Shown piece by piece: positions 43,656 through 53,123 of a stretch of DNA of 64,000 bases. A program made the position numbers and the translations under genes. The DNA comes from Bacillota bacterium (GTDB taxonomy: Bacteria > Bacillota > UBA4882 > UBA8346). Location of the stretch: contig JAEYRX010000051.1 in the NCBI GenBank assembly GCA_023435225.1, positions 8,226-72,225 on the forward strand. Direction: 5' to 3'. The stretch's first letter is position 1, and each line of letters opens with the position of its first letter. The notes under the pieces are model-generated. The model did not search any database, had not been told where the DNA came from, and saw nothing but the letters and a program-made list of their open reading frames with translations.

Positions 43656-43692
43656 TTTTAAAAGAAAATTTTAATTGAATATAAACTGGAGT

Positions 43693-44700
43693 TCATTTCT
43701 TGGTTAAATATTTCCTAATATCTACCGCAACTGCACTCACAATGATCAAACCTTTAATAATCTGTTGCCAATAGGGGTCTAAACCGATAAATGTCAGACC
43801 ATAGTTTATTACCCCGAAAATTAATACACCGGCTAAAATACCTTGCACGGTACCAATACCGCCGGTAGTGGATACTCCGCCAACTACGCAAGCGGCAATG
43901 GCATCTAATTCATACATGTTTCCATAGTTATTGGTAGCACCGCCGGTTCTGGACGCTTCCAACACCCCGGCCAATCCGTATAACGAACCAGCGATGGCAT
44001 ACATGGTCAAAATAGTTCTACCGACATTAATTCCGGAAACTTTAGCAGCGTTAATATTCCCACCGATAGCATATGTGTTTTTCCCAAAACGGGTTTTATT
44101 CATCAATACCCACATTAATGCCGCCACAGCTAAAGCAATAATAACAATGTAAGGTATCGAATATTCACCGGTTCCGATGGCTCCGGTTCCCAAATTGGTA
44201 AAATCAGCCCGAAGTCCACCGATTGGTTGGGAGTTGTTAGGTGGTAGATTAAAATAAATTGAATTGGCGCCGTAAATTATAACCATAGTCCCTAAAGTAG
44301 CAATAAATGGAGGTACCCCTAATCTGGAAACAATAAAACCATTGGCTAATCCGAATAGTAATCCTACAAAAACAGCGATTAAAATCGGTAACCATAAAGG
44401 TAGTTGTGGAAGATTTGGATAAAAAAGTCTTAAGTAAGTAGGAGCCTGAAGCATTGAAGCGGAAATTACCGCGGCAAATCCTACCATTCTACCTGAAGAA
44501 AGATCAGCGCCAGCGGTCAAAATTGCAAACATAGCGCCTAAAGCCACAATGGTTCGGGTGGAACTTTGAATCAAGATATCACGTAAACAAGTTATTTGTA
44601 TGAAACTAGGATCAATAATTGCGATAATTACGACCAGAACGCCCAAAACAAAATAAATTGCGTTTTCGGAAATAAATTTTAATACCGTTTTGAAATTCAC
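43693..44700 (-). CDS. mglC: Galactose/glucose ABC transporter permease
   Basis: 335 residues, about ten hydrophobic segments. Family blocks: LGAMFAILTAGADLSSGRMVG, GLANGFIVSRLGVPPFIATLGTM and the final EASRTGGATNNYGNMYELDAIAACVVGGVSTTGGIGTV, typical of RbsC/MglC permeases. GTG start behind AAGGAGGG. It follows mglA after a 245-bp gap holding a repeat element. Partner of the MglB-like binding protein, so galactose, methyl-galactoside or glucose is the likely cargo. Confidence 0.92.
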   Translation of the reverse strand: MNFKTVLKFISENAIYFVLGVLVVIIAIIDPSFIQITCLRDILIQSSTRTIVALGAMFAILTAGADLSSGRMVGFAAVISASMLQAPTYLRLFYPNLPQLPLWLPILIAVFVGLLFGLANGFIVSRLGVPPFIATLGTMVIIYGANSIYFNLPPNNSQPIGGLRADFTNLGTGAIGTGEYSIPYIVIIALAVAALMWVLMNKTRFGKNTYAIGGNINAAKVSGINVGRTILTMYAIAGSLYGLAGVLEASRTGGATNNYGNMYELDAIAACVVGGVSTTGGIGTVQGILAGVLIFGVINYGLTFIGLDPYWQQIIKGLIIVSAVAVDIRKYLTKK

Positions 44701-44731
44701 TGCAAACCCTCCTTTAAGTATACCTCAAGGT

Positions 44732-44945
44732 AATTAAGGGAGTTTCATAATAACCATAATTAATTTTTGAATGCAATAGTAGATGCTATCGAGGCTTGTT
44801 GTTTACATCAATCAAAAATTTATTTATTAAAGATATTGATGTAAACAACCATATAGTGAACAACCAGATGCGACTATCAATATATTGTATTCAAATGTCA
44901 TTTTTTTTTATTATGAAAATCCCTCAATTATGAAACTCCCTTAAT
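44732..44945. repeat. TATTGTAT-family repeat, copy 3, with a nested hairpin (mglA-mglC gap)
   Basis: Outer ends ATTAAGGGAGTTTCATAA and TTATGAAACTCCCTTAAT, inner ATGCAATAGTAG.../TATTGTATTCAAAT. A second hairpin GTTGTTTACATCAAT/ATTGATGTAAACAAC (44798-44849), preceded by GAGGCTT, is nested. The right end abuts the mglA stop codon (44946). Confidence 0.75.
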
Positions 44946-46457
44946 CTACATAAATTGAGTAGCCAGATTCATAATTACTTCCTGAGTGGCGTTTTGACCT
45001 TCAACAAAACCGGAGAGGCGTCCCTCACACATTACCATTATTCGATCGGACATTCCAATTAACTCTGGCATCTCCGAAGTAATCATAATGATGCTTTTTC
45101 CTTGTCTAGCCAATTCGGCAATAATAGTATAAATTTCATATTTAGCGCCGACATCAATCCCCCGAGTAGGTTCATCCAATAGTAAAATTTCGGGTTCCGT
45201 CAACAACCATCTTCCAATTAATACCTTTTGCTGATTCCCACCGGAAAGATCTTTAATAAGTGTTTTTAAAGAAGGAGTTTTAATCCGAATCCGGTTAATT
45301 ATATTGGCCCCGTCTTCTTTACGCTTTTTCTCATCCAACAGGAAAAACTTTACATAACGTTGCAAATTGGCAATTAAAGTGTTTTCCAGTACTGAAAGAA
45401 CACTAAAAATCCCGGAAGATCGTCGATCTTCAGTTAATAAGGCCATTTTAAACTTTTTGGCCTCGGCTGGTGATTTTATTTTTATTGGTTTTCCCTTAAA
45501 ATAAATGCTGCCGGATTCGATTGCTCTTATGCCAAATAAGGCCTCAATTAATTCCGTGCGTTGAGCGCCAACCAGACCGCCAATGCCAAGGATCTCTCCT
45601 TGCCGTAATTCAAATGAAATATCACAAAATGATTTTGATATTGGTGAAGTTAATCCAGTTACTTTTAAAACAACTTCACCAGGTATATTGTTACGTTCAG
45701 GGAACCGGTGAGTGAGATCACGACCAACCATTTTGGATATTATAAAATCATTAGTGAGTTCCGAAGCAGGCCAAGTTCCTACGCATTTCCCATCACGCAT
45801 AATTGTCACATCATCGGATATTTGAAGAATTTCTTCTATTTTATGAGAAATATAAATAATTGCAGCCCCTTTAGCCTTGAGGTCATGAATTATTCGGAAT
45901 AAATGTTCAACCTCATTTTCAGTGAGTGATGAGGTCGGTTCATCCATGATGATTACCTTGGCATCATACGAGACTGCTTTTGCTATTTCCATTGACTGTA
46001 CTTTTGATACTGATAATTCTTTGACAATTGTATTTGGATTAATTTTAATATCAAGTTTTTTAAAGAGTTCTTCGGTATCCCGATACATTTTTTTATGATC
46101 AACAAATTTAAATAGTCCAAAGGCTTTAATCGGAAATCTTCCCAACCAAATATTTTCCATTACATTTCGAAAAGGAACCGGATGCAGTTCCTGATGAATC
46201 ATTGAAATGCCGTTATCCAAAGCATCTTTAGAATTATCGATCTCCATTTTTTTGCCGTTTAAAATTATTTCTCCGGAATCTTGCTTATAAATGCCAAATA
46301 AACATTTCATCAGCGTTGACTTCCCAGCGCCATTTTCACCCATTAGTGCATGTACACTGCCGGGTTGTATCTTTAAAGAAACATCATCAAGCGCTTTTAC
46401 TCCGGGAAACTCTTTTGAAATATGATTCATTTCAAGTAAATAGGGTTTATCAGTCAA
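44946..46457 (-). CDS. mglA: Galactose/glucose ABC transporter ATPase
   Basis: 503 residues with two ABC domains, as in MglA/RbsA. The first has Walker A GENGAGKSTLMK (about 37-48), the linker SVSKVQSMEIAKAV and Walker B VIIMDEPTSSLTE. The second has LSGGNQQKVLIGRWLL and ILLLDEPTRGIDVGAK; its Walker A is degenerate, as in the family (LGIGGLVGAQRTEL). It powers uptake of the sugar bound by MglB. TTG start behind CAGGGGG. A stem-loop lies between it and mglB. Confidence 0.93.
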   Translation of the reverse strand: MTDKPYLLEMNHISKEFPGVKALDDVSLKIQPGSVHALMGENGAGKSTLMKCLFGIYKQDSGEIILNGKKMEIDNSKDALDNGISMIHQELHPVPFRNVMENIWLGRFPIKAFGLFKFVDHKKMYRDTEELFKKLDIKINPNTIVKELSVSKVQSMEIAKAVSYDAKVIIMDEPTSSLTENEVEHLFRIIHDLKAKGAAIIYISHKIEEILQISDDVTIMRDGKCVGTWPASELTNDFIISKMVGRDLTHRFPERNNIPGEVVLKVTGLTSPISKSFCDISFELRQGEILGIGGLVGAQRTELIEALFGIRAIESGSIYFKGKPIKIKSPAEAKKFKMALLTEDRRSSGIFSVLSVLENTLIANLQRYVKFFLLDEKKRKEDGANIINRIRIKTPSLKTLIKDLSGGNQQKVLIGRWLLTEPEILLLDEPTRGIDVGAKYEIYTIIAELARQGKSIIMITSEMPELIGMSDRIMVMCEGRLSGFVEGQNATQEVIMNLATQFM

Positions 46458-46507
46458 TATTACACCCCCTGAGTACCAATTTATTAAACATAAATATCAG
46501 AGCATGT

Positions 46508-46690
46508 TTCAAAACTCCTAGAACTATCATTTTATCAAATATATTGATAGTCTAATATGGGTTTGTCACTATATGGTCGTTCATATCAATATCCTTAGGT
46601 TAAATTGCTAGATATAAATTGATGTGAATCGACAAACTTCGAAGCATTTTCATTATTTGTCAAAATTCCACGAATGAAGTTTTGAACCAG
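46508..46690. repeat. Nested inverted repeats in the mglB-mglA gap
   Basis: Outer TTTCAAAACT/AGTTTTGAA, with a TATATTGATAG/ATTGATGTGAA interior related to the TATTGTAT family. Imperfect, so it may be a decayed copy. Confidence 0.4.
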
Positions 46691-46695
46691 CTTAT

Positions 46696-46745
46696 ACCAG
46701 GAAACAAGGGAGCAGATTAAGTATGACTACTCCCCTGTTTCATTA
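46696..46745 (-). promoter_or_regulatory. Intercistronic stem-loop below mglB
   Basis: GAAACAAGGGAG/CTCCCCTGTTTC hairpin about 100 bp past the mglB stop. No strong T tract follows in the mgl direction, so it is more likely a stabiliser or partial terminator giving excess binding protein. Confidence 0.6.
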
Positions 46746-46842
46746 ATTTTTATATTATGTTTAAAAAAAGGTTTTTATAAAGTATTCATACCAAGTTACT
46801 TAAGGAATTTCTTAATTATAAAATCCCTTGTAGAAAAATATA

Positions 46843-47832
46843 TTAAAGAGCATCTTTAATATTATCTTTGGTAATCGGGGCATAATCCACCCATACATAT
46901 TGACCGTCGGTAATTTCATAACCGATGTTTGCTTTAGTCGGTTTCTTCCCTTGAGCTAAGATATAAGCAAGCATTAAGGTAGCTCTTCCCTGATTTTTAG
47001 CATCATTCAAAACGGTTCCCAGTAAGGTTCCATCTTGGATTGCCTGGAGAGCAGGAGCGGTTGCGTCGACACCAACAATTGGCATAAATTTATCGCCTTT
47101 AAAATAACCAGCGGCTTTGCAGGCTTCGATTGCTCCAAGAGCCATATCGTCATTATTGGCGATAACTACATCAATACGTTTACCGGTTGCCAAAAATGCG
47201 GCCATTTTCTCTTGGCCCATTACCCGTTGCCACATACCGGTATCTTCAGCGACTTTATTTACTTTAAAACCGGCATCGGTTATAGCTTTAACCGAAAATT
47301 GAGTCCGTAATTCAGCATCTTGATGCCCAGGTTCACCCTTTAACATAACATAATTGATTATCCCATCTTCAGTTGGATGTTTCTTAAAGTAATCAACTAC
47401 CAACTTACCTTCCATAGTTCCGGATTGAGCGGCAATAGCGCCAACATAATACACTTTATCCCATTTAGCCATGTCTTCTTTAAATGGTTCCCTATTAAAA
47501 ATAACAATAGGCACGTTGGCTTTTTTGGCTTTGTCAATCAAAACGCCACAAGCGGCGCGATCAACCGGATTTATAGCCAAAGCGTTGACCTTCTTGGTAA
47601 TGAAAAGATCTACTTTGTCATTACAAGTGGCTTGTGAATTTTGAAAATCTACGATATCAAGCTTCACTTTTTTTTCTTTGGCAACTGCGGCCATGGTATT
47701 ACGAACACCAGTCATGAATGTATCATCAAAACGATATATTCCGCTTCCGATATAAATTTGCTTAGAAGCGGCGGTTACTGCTACGCCAATAACCAATACT
47801 GCAATTAAAACCAATAATAATGTCTTTTTCAC
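46843..47832 (-). CDS. mglB: Galactose/glucose-binding protein (MglB-like)
   Basis: 329 residues with a signal peptide (LLLVLIAVLVIGVAVTAAS). The mature protein follows E. coli MglB closely in its landmarks: GSGIYRFDDTFM, NALAINPVD, IVIFNREP, KGEPGHQDAELRT, DTGMWQRVMGQ, ANNDDMALGAIEACKAAGY and TVLNDAKNQG. These positions line the sugar pocket. GTG start behind AAGGAGGAG. It heads the mglBAC operon. No lipobox is seen, which is unusual for a monoderm. Confidence 0.92.
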   Translation of the reverse strand: MKKTLLLVLIAVLVIGVAVTAASKQIYIGSGIYRFDDTFMTGVRNTMAAVAKEKKVKLDIVDFQNSQATCNDKVDLFITKKVNALAINPVDRAACGVLIDKAKKANVPIVIFNREPFKEDMAKWDKVYYVGAIAAQSGTMEGKLVVDYFKKHPTEDGIINYVMLKGEPGHQDAELRTQFSVKAITDAGFKVNKVAEDTGMWQRVMGQEKMAAFLATGKRIDVVIANNDDMALGAIEACKAAGYFKGDKFMPIVGVDATAPALQAIQDGTLLGTVLNDAKNQGRATLMLAYILAQGKKPTKANIGYEITDGQYVWVDYAPITKDNIKDAL

Positions 47833-48285
47833 TGAATGCTCCTCCTTATAATTTTTTACTCCCGAACTTACTAAAACTAAATAAGTTATGCTATTGCATC
47901 CCCCCCTTTTTTAAATTTCATGTAACTGTTTCATCTATTGAATAAATTTTCCAGAAATACAACAACTCGAAAGCAGATGAAACTATTCGAAATTATTCTA
48001 CAATTACTTTAAAATTCCTTCTTTACAAAAAAATTTTTCTTGTCCCAAAATTAATATTCTTATTTAGTCTGATTTATTCATTTATTCTCTTCCTTTATAA
48101 ACGTTTAATTAACGAATTAAAGATAAGTAAATGTATTTTCGTTTATTTTCGTATTGAACTAAATGATTTTATAGCAGCATTCTTAATCTTTGGTTTATGT
48201 AAACAATATTTCTTCATTAAAGAAAATTATACTAATACATTTATTCAAATTCCAAAACCTGAAATGTTTTCTATAGAAAAGAAAA
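47833..48285. other. Gene-free stretch upstream of mglB
   Basis: AT-rich, no gene or repeat recognised. It should hold the mgl promoter, but I cannot single out a convincing one. Confidence 0.35.
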
Positions 48286-48309
48286 AAACCCGGTTATTGT
48301 CCGGGTTTG
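48286..48309 (-). terminator. Terminator downstream of hemW
   Basis: Minus strand AACCCGGACAATAACCGGGTTTTTTT: a 6-bp stem and T run. A basic, start-less frame (about 50 codons ending KEKAKEKHRGH, 48341-48493) lies between it and the hemW stop. Confidence 0.8.
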
Positions 48310-48505
48310 GGAGTTAAGGGAGTTTTAAACGCAAATGGTATTAATGTCCTCTATGTTTTTCTTTGGCTTTTTCCTTTTTTAACTCCCACTTTTTCTGTTG
48401 GCTCTCTTCCCTTAGTTGGTGGGTTATTTTTCGAGTCTCTTGTTTTTGCCGTTCTCTTGCCAATTGCAATGCTGCCTGGGCTTTTGTTGAAATATATTAT
48501 TCATC

Positions 48506-49654
48506 TCAGAAAACGGCCATTAATTTACTAATTATTTCATTACTCACCAACACCCCTTCATCAGTGAGTTTAAGCCGGTTATCGTGTAATACTAATAAAT
48601 CTTGTTCCAAGAAGCGCTTTATCTCATTGCCTGCTTTCATTACCAGATCAAACCGAAAATTTTTCCGGAACTCTGTCACATCAATACCGGCCCGCATTCG
48701 TAACCCTAACATTAGCGCTTCAATCATCATAGTTGCCTGGTTCAGGGTTTCTAATTCTTCTCTAGCGGAATTACCTTCATTAATCACTTCGATATATTTT
48801 ATCGGATCCTCAATATTAACCCAGCGTTCTTGAAAAAAGGTGGAAGAAGCTCCGGCCCCGAACCCTAGGTAATGACGGCCTGTCCAATATCCTAAATTAT
48901 GAATGGAATTATACCCTGATTTGGCGTAATTGGATATCTCGTATTGTTGATAACCTTTTTCCGGGAGATAATCCATGGCTAATTTCATCATTGTTACCGT
49001 TTCCTCTTCGGATGGAAGTTGGAGTTGATTATCTTCAACCATTGCCGCTAAGGGAGTACCGGTTTCGAGTTGTAAACCATAAGCAGAAATATGTTCCGGA
49101 GCGAGTTTAATTACGGTTTCTAGAGTTTCCTGCCATTTTTCGATAGTTTGCGACGGTAACCCAAAAATCAAATCCACTCCAATATTGTTAAATCCAATCT
49201 GGCGGGCTAATTCAAATGTATCATAAAATTGTTGCCAAGTATGAATTCGTCCGATCTTAGCCAGCAAAGTATCTTGGGTTGCTTGTAATCCCAAACTCAA
49301 ACGATTAAAACCGGCTTCATGTAATAGAATTAGGCTATTAATATTTATAGTTCCGGGGTTGGCTTCGAGCGTAATCTCAGTTTCGGTGGTAAGATAGAAA
49401 TATTCTTTGATAAATGCCAATATCTTTATCAAATGTTTCGTCGGGAAATAACTTGGTGTCCCACCACCAAAATAAACGGATTTTATAAAGCGTTCCACCG
49501 GTAGAAATCGTTTCATCTCCAAAATTAAAGCATCAGCATAAGAAGACATTATTTCTTCCAACCCGCTATAGGAATTGAAATCGCAATAAAAACATTTTTT
49601 TTTGCAAAAGGGAAAATGCAGGTAAAGAGATAAATCTCTCTCTATTGTTATCAC
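48506..49654 (-). CDS. hemW: Radical SAM protein HemW (coproporphyrinogen oxidase-like, heme chaperone)
   Basis: 382 residues. The radical-SAM cluster CKKKCFYCDF (C-x3-C-x2-C, residues 18-25) follows LSLYLHFPF, with GGGTPSYF, LSLGLQATQDTLLAKIGR and the HemN/HemW C-terminal domain. HemW delivers heme; it lacks the N-terminal extension of true HemN. The start is odd: AGGAG sits directly at the GTG (49654) and 8 nt before an ATA codon three codons in, so the exact start is unclear. A composite repeat begins 24 bp upstream. Confidence 0.9.
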   Translation of the reverse strand: MITIERDLSLYLHFPFCKKKCFYCDFNSYSGLEEIMSSYADALILEMKRFLPVERFIKSVYFGGGTPSYFPTKHLIKILAFIKEYFYLTTETEITLEANPGTININSLILLHEAGFNRLSLGLQATQDTLLAKIGRIHTWQQFYDTFELARQIGFNNIGVDLIFGLPSQTIEKWQETLETVIKLAPEHISAYGLQLETGTPLAAMVEDNQLQLPSEEETVTMMKLAMDYLPEKGYQQYEISNYAKSGYNSIHNLGYWTGRHYLGFGAGASSTFFQERWVNIEDPIKYIEVINEGNSAREELETLNQATMMIEALMLGLRMRAGIDVTEFRKNFRFDLVMKAGNEIKRFLEQDLLVLHDNRLKLTDEGVLVSNEIISKLMAVF

Positions 49655-49677
49655 TCCTATTTGGAATCATATCTATA

Positions 49678-49856
49678 TAAGATGAACTAAATCACACGAA
49701 TATGCTTCCCCCTTCCAAAAGCCGAATGGGAAAGGTAAATAACAGAATTTAGTTCATCTTATTTACAGCTGTAATAAGTTGAATTAAATTCATTAATTCT
49801 CTATTACGGCCGGCTTTAGGGACGTAATATTTATTCGGGAAATTTAATTCAACTTA
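49678..49856 (+). mobile_element. Two-hairpin composite element, copy C3 (upstream of hemW)
   Basis: Unit 1, 84 bp (TAAGATGAACTAAAT...ATTTAGTTCATCTTA, loop with AAAGCCGAATGG), linker TTTACAGCTGTAA, unit 2, 82 bp (49775-49856). TA flanks on both sides. Same orientation to the downstream minus-strand gene as C1 and C4. Confidence 0.85.
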
Positions 49857-49896
49857 TATATATTAAATTTTTAACACTTTAACTTTTAGTTTTTAT

Positions 49897-49925
49897 TTGA
49901 CGATTTGTCTCCGATAAGTTATTGT
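49897..49925 (+). promoter_or_regulatory. Candidate promoter of the TIM-barrel gene
   Basis: TTGACG (49897-49902), 17 bp, TATTGT (49920-49925), followed about 90 bp later by the ribosome binding site GGAGG. The -10 is imperfect. Confidence 0.5.
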
Positions 49926-50015
49926 AATATATAGAATAACTAATTTTCATGTTTACTATTTGTTTACTTCCAACCAGTTAATTATACCATAACACACGAA
50001 CCCGGAGGAAAATGA

Positions 50016-50870
50016 ATGCCGTTTTGCTTTGGTTCCCGGATAGTCAGCAATCAACCTCTCACTGATTACTTGCGAGAAGCGGTTCAACATTTTTCCGTAA
50101 TTGAGCTTCAAGCTGATCCTCGTTATTTTTCACAACATTTCGCGTTCACCGAAAACGAAAAAAAAGCTCTCCGAATATATCAGGAACGCTTTCGATTCCG
50201 TCTTACCATGCATGCTCCATTCATCAACCTATCTTTAGGCTCTTTAAGCCTCGAACAACGGCAATTATCAATAAGCATTTTCTTAAATGCGATGCATACC
50301 GCCGCCGACTTAGGAATTACTCTCATGACCTTTCACCCCAGCACTATACATCCTGGGACTACTGATGAACAATATAAGGAAATATGTATGTTCGAAGAAG
50401 GCAGTATCTCAATTTTACTTAAAGAAGCCAAAAAATTGGGGTTAATATTGTTAATCGAGAATATGCCCCTGACTCCGGAATATCATCCTAATACCAGTGA
50501 CGGTTCCAGGTTCCAAGAGTTACTCTGGCTTTTTCCCGAACCGGAGTTTGGATTGACAATTGATATCGGTCATGCCCTCCAAGCCGGGGTTGCAATTGAG
50601 GCCTTGTTAAAAATGGAAAGAATCCGGCATTTTCATTTCCATGAGAATGATCGTATAAAAGACCGGCATCTTCCAATCGACAACAATATGGAATGGTGGC
50701 AAAAACTAATTAAGAGTTTGGTTAAAAAGTTCCCGGATGCGGTTGGTATCTTGGAAATGTTGAGTTTAAAGGATCAAATCATTAGTTGTAATAATCTTCA
50801 GAAATCTATCCCCAAACAATCCGGAGCTAAACACCGGCGGGAATTAATGATTCCACCGATTATTTCTTAG
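50016..50870 (+). CDS. Sugar phosphate isomerase/epimerase-like TIM-barrel protein
   Basis: 284 residues. AP-endonuclease-2/xylose-isomerase-like barrel: TMHAPFINLSLGS, MTFHPSTIHPG, LLIENMPLTPEYHP, LTIDIGHALQAG and IRHFHFHENDRIKDRHLPI supply His, Glu and Asp ligands for a divalent metal. Substrate unknown. The ATG follows GGAGG by 7 nt. Its TAG stop lies in the target duplication of the D2 element (50873), so that element inserted right at the gene end. Stands alone. Confidence 0.75.
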   Translation: MPFCFGSRIVSNQPLTDYLREAVQHFSVIELQADPRYFSQHFAFTENEKKALRIYQERFRFRLTMHAPFINLSLGSLSLEQRQLSISIFLNAMHTAADLGITLMTFHPSTIHPGTTDEQYKEICMFEEGSISILLKEAKKLGLILLIENMPLTPEYHPNTSDGSRFQELLWLFPEPEFGLTIDIGHALQAGVAIEALLKMERIRHFHFHENDRIKDRHLPIDNNMEWWQKLIKSLVKKFPDAVGILEMLSLKDQIISCNNLQKSIPKQSGAKHRRELMIPPIIS

Positions 50871-50872
50871 TA

Positions 50873-51104
50873 TACAACTTTCACACCTATATTTTAATGC
50901 AGTAAAGTCAATAGTTTATAGGTATCAAATTTTGAAAAATTGTTAAATATAAGTTGAATTAAATTCATTAATTCTCTATTACGGACGGCTTAAGGGACGT
51001 AATATTTATTTGGGAAATTTAATTCAACTTATATCATTCGAAATTTTCAAAATTTAATTTTATTATGACTTAACCGCGAGGTATTTTTGAGGTGCGAAAG
51101 TTGA
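50873..51104. mobile_element. MITE-like element, copy D2, carrying a nested TA-type element
   Basis: Ends TACAACTTTCACACC and GTGCGAAAGTTGA as in D1. A shared TTAGTA occurs outside each end (50867-50872, 51106-51111), overlapping the upstream stop. After removing the 84-bp nested insert (82 bp plus one TA), the length is 148 bp, close to D1 (150 bp). Confidence 0.8.
50950..51031 (+). mobile_element. Solo unit-2 element, 82 bp, TA TSD, nested in D2
   Basis: TAAGTTGAATTAAATT...AATTTAATTCAACTTA, with TA immediately outside each end. It interrupts element D2 at a point where D1 reads GTTAAAGCATCG. It is the only non-composite copy and shows unit 2 is mobile alone. Confidence 0.88.
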
Positions 51105-51391
51105 ATTAGTACAAAATAATAAAAATCGTGTGATTCATTCAACAATATCAATTTTTAAAATTATCTTCCATAATACTTCATTTTCTGCTCTCATTTATAT
51201 TTTCTCCTCAATTTTTCACCTAGAAATAAATTCTTAAAGCTTCCTTAATAGTTAAGGTTAGATTATTTTCTATCCGGTTTTGTTTAAATAATTGTTAAGA
51301 ATAGTTTATCAAAAAGGAAAAATACCCGCTAAATAGCGAATTAAATTTTGCTATGTAACAAAAATATTTCATTTCAAAAACAGGAGGAAAT

Positions 51392-53059
51392 ATGACTAGT
51401 CTCATATTCGGTGTTGCCGGCGGGCTGGCTCTCTTTATTTACGGCATGAATTTAATGAGCGACGGACTGAAGAAAGCTGCCGGAGAACGTTTGAGAAAAA
51501 TCCTGGAAAAACTGACTACCAATCCTCTGATGGGGGTATTAGTCGGAGCATTGGTAACTGCGATAATACAGAGTAGTAGCGCCACTACGGTTATGATGGT
51601 CGGTTTTGTAAATGCCCGGCTAATGACTTTATCACAAGCTATCGGTGTTATTATGGGCGCCAATATTGGAACAACTATAACCGCCCAAATCATTGCCTTT
51701 AAAATTGGTCATTATGCTTATCTTATTGCAGCTGTAGGTTTCGCATTCTTCTTCTTTGTTAAAAAGAAATCATTGAAATACTTTGGACAAATTCTATTTG
51801 GATTCGGCATTCTCTTTATCGGTATGAATACAATGTCTGAAGTACTTAAGCCGCTTGCCAAGAGTCAAATCTTTGCCGACTGGATTATTAACCTGGGTCA
51901 CCAACCGATATTAGGAGTATTTATCGGTACGGTGATGACGGTAGTAATCCAAAGTAGCAGCGCTACCATCGGTGTACTTCAAAGCATAGCTTCACAACCG
52001 GTGGTTCACGGAACTATAGTTAAAGCTCTGATTCCATTAAAATCAGCTGCGCCAATCCTCTTCGGCGACAACATCGGAACTACCATCACCGCCTGGCTGG
52101 CGGCAATCGGCGCCAATAGATCCTCCAAACGGGCTGCATTAGTACATACATTATTCAATATGTTAGGTACTTTCATTGCTATACTCTTGCTCCCATATTT
52201 CCTAAAGATCGTTCTGGCTATCTCTCCAAAAGTCGGCCCCGGGTTTAATGAAGCCATGGCAATCCCAAGACAAATTGCCAATACCCACACGACATTCAAT
52301 ATACTTAATACTTTAATTTGGCTGCCGTTTGTCGGCTTCTTAGCCTGGCTGGTTCAGCGGTTAATACCCGGTAAGGAACTGGTAATAGAGCGAGGGCCGA
52401 AATATTTGGATGTTCATATGTTGGATAATCCAGCCGTAGCTTTGGATTTATCAACTAAAGAGTTGGTACGGATGGCGGAACTAGCCCGGGATATGTTGGT
52501 TCATTCCAGGGATGCCGCCATTTCCGGGAACTCAGCGGCTATAAATATCATTAATGAAACCGAAACTCATTTGGACGAGCTTCAGAAAGAGATCGTTCAT
52601 TATCTCTCTACATTAGTATCTAAAGTATCGGTAACCGAGGAAGAATCACAACGTTTGGCTGACCTAATGCATATAGTAGGTGATATTGAGCGTATCGGGG
52701 ATCATTGCGTCAACATATTGGAATTGGTTGAATACAACACTTCCGAAAAAATCCGTTTTTCAGAGCAAGCTGTTACGGAAATCGAAGAAGTCTTCAACCT
52801 GGCTGTTAAAATGTTGGATACCTGTATCCATGCTCTGAAAGTTGACGACTTTAATGAAGCCCACCTGGTCCTGGAACTTGAAGATAAGATGGATAATATT
52901 GAGTCACAGCTACGTCATAATCATATCGATCGTTTAAACCAGGGGCAATGTAATCCTAAATCGGCCGTAAGTTATGTGGAGTTAATCAAGAACCTCGAAC
53001 GAATCGCCGACCATTGCAACAATATTGCCGAGGCGGTATTGGATCGGGAGAAAAATTAA
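51392..53059 (+). CDS. Na/Pi cotransporter family protein with PhoU domain
   Basis: 555 residues. Two inverted Na_Pi_cotrans repeats, each with the QSSSAT motif (QSSSATTVMMVGF near residue 60, QSSSATIGVLQSI near 190), and about eight membrane segments. The C-terminal cytoplasmic part from about 345 is PhoU-like (DLSTKELVRMAELARDMLVHSRDAA, HIVGDIERIGDHCVNILEL, LKNLERIADHCNNIAEAV). It takes up phosphate with Na+ or regulates this. The start follows AGGAGGAAAT. Monocistronic; the convergent beta-lactamase gene is 60 bp away. Confidence 0.93.
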   Translation: MTSLIFGVAGGLALFIYGMNLMSDGLKKAAGERLRKILEKLTTNPLMGVLVGALVTAIIQSSSATTVMMVGFVNARLMTLSQAIGVIMGANIGTTITAQIIAFKIGHYAYLIAAVGFAFFFFVKKKSLKYFGQILFGFGILFIGMNTMSEVLKPLAKSQIFADWIINLGHQPILGVFIGTVMTVVIQSSSATIGVLQSIASQPVVHGTIVKALIPLKSAAPILFGDNIGTTITAWLAAIGANRSSKRAALVHTLFNMLGTFIAILLLPYFLKIVLAISPKVGPGFNEAMAIPRQIANTHTTFNILNTLIWLPFVGFLAWLVQRLIPGKELVIERGPKYLDVHMLDNPAVALDLSTKELVRMAELARDMLVHSRDAAISGNSAAINIINETETHLDELQKEIVHYLSTLVSKVSVTEEESQRLADLMHIVGDIERIGDHCVNILELVEYNTSEKIRFSEQAVTEIEEVFNLAVKMLDTCIHALKVDDFNEAHLVLELEDKMDNIESQLRHNHIDRLNQGQCNPKSAVSYVELIKNLERIADHCNNIAEAVLDREKN

Positions 53060-53123
53060 TATAGCAATGTCGCAATAAATCTTTAGGAAACATAAGATTT
53101 ATTGCGACATTAAACTATGCTAT
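53060..53123. terminator. Convergent hairpin between Na/Pi transporter and B1 lactamase genes
   Basis: AATGTCGCAATAAATC pairs perfectly with GATTTATTGCGACATT, flanked by outer ATAGCA/TGCTAT. It fills the 60-bp gap between convergent genes and can terminate both. Confidence 0.65.

Noticed and set aside
48341..48493. Lys/Arg-rich frame (RERQKQETRKITHQLREE...) downstream of hemW
   Set aside because: No usable start codon and a stop two codons before the frame opens; may be a gene relic but evidence is weak.
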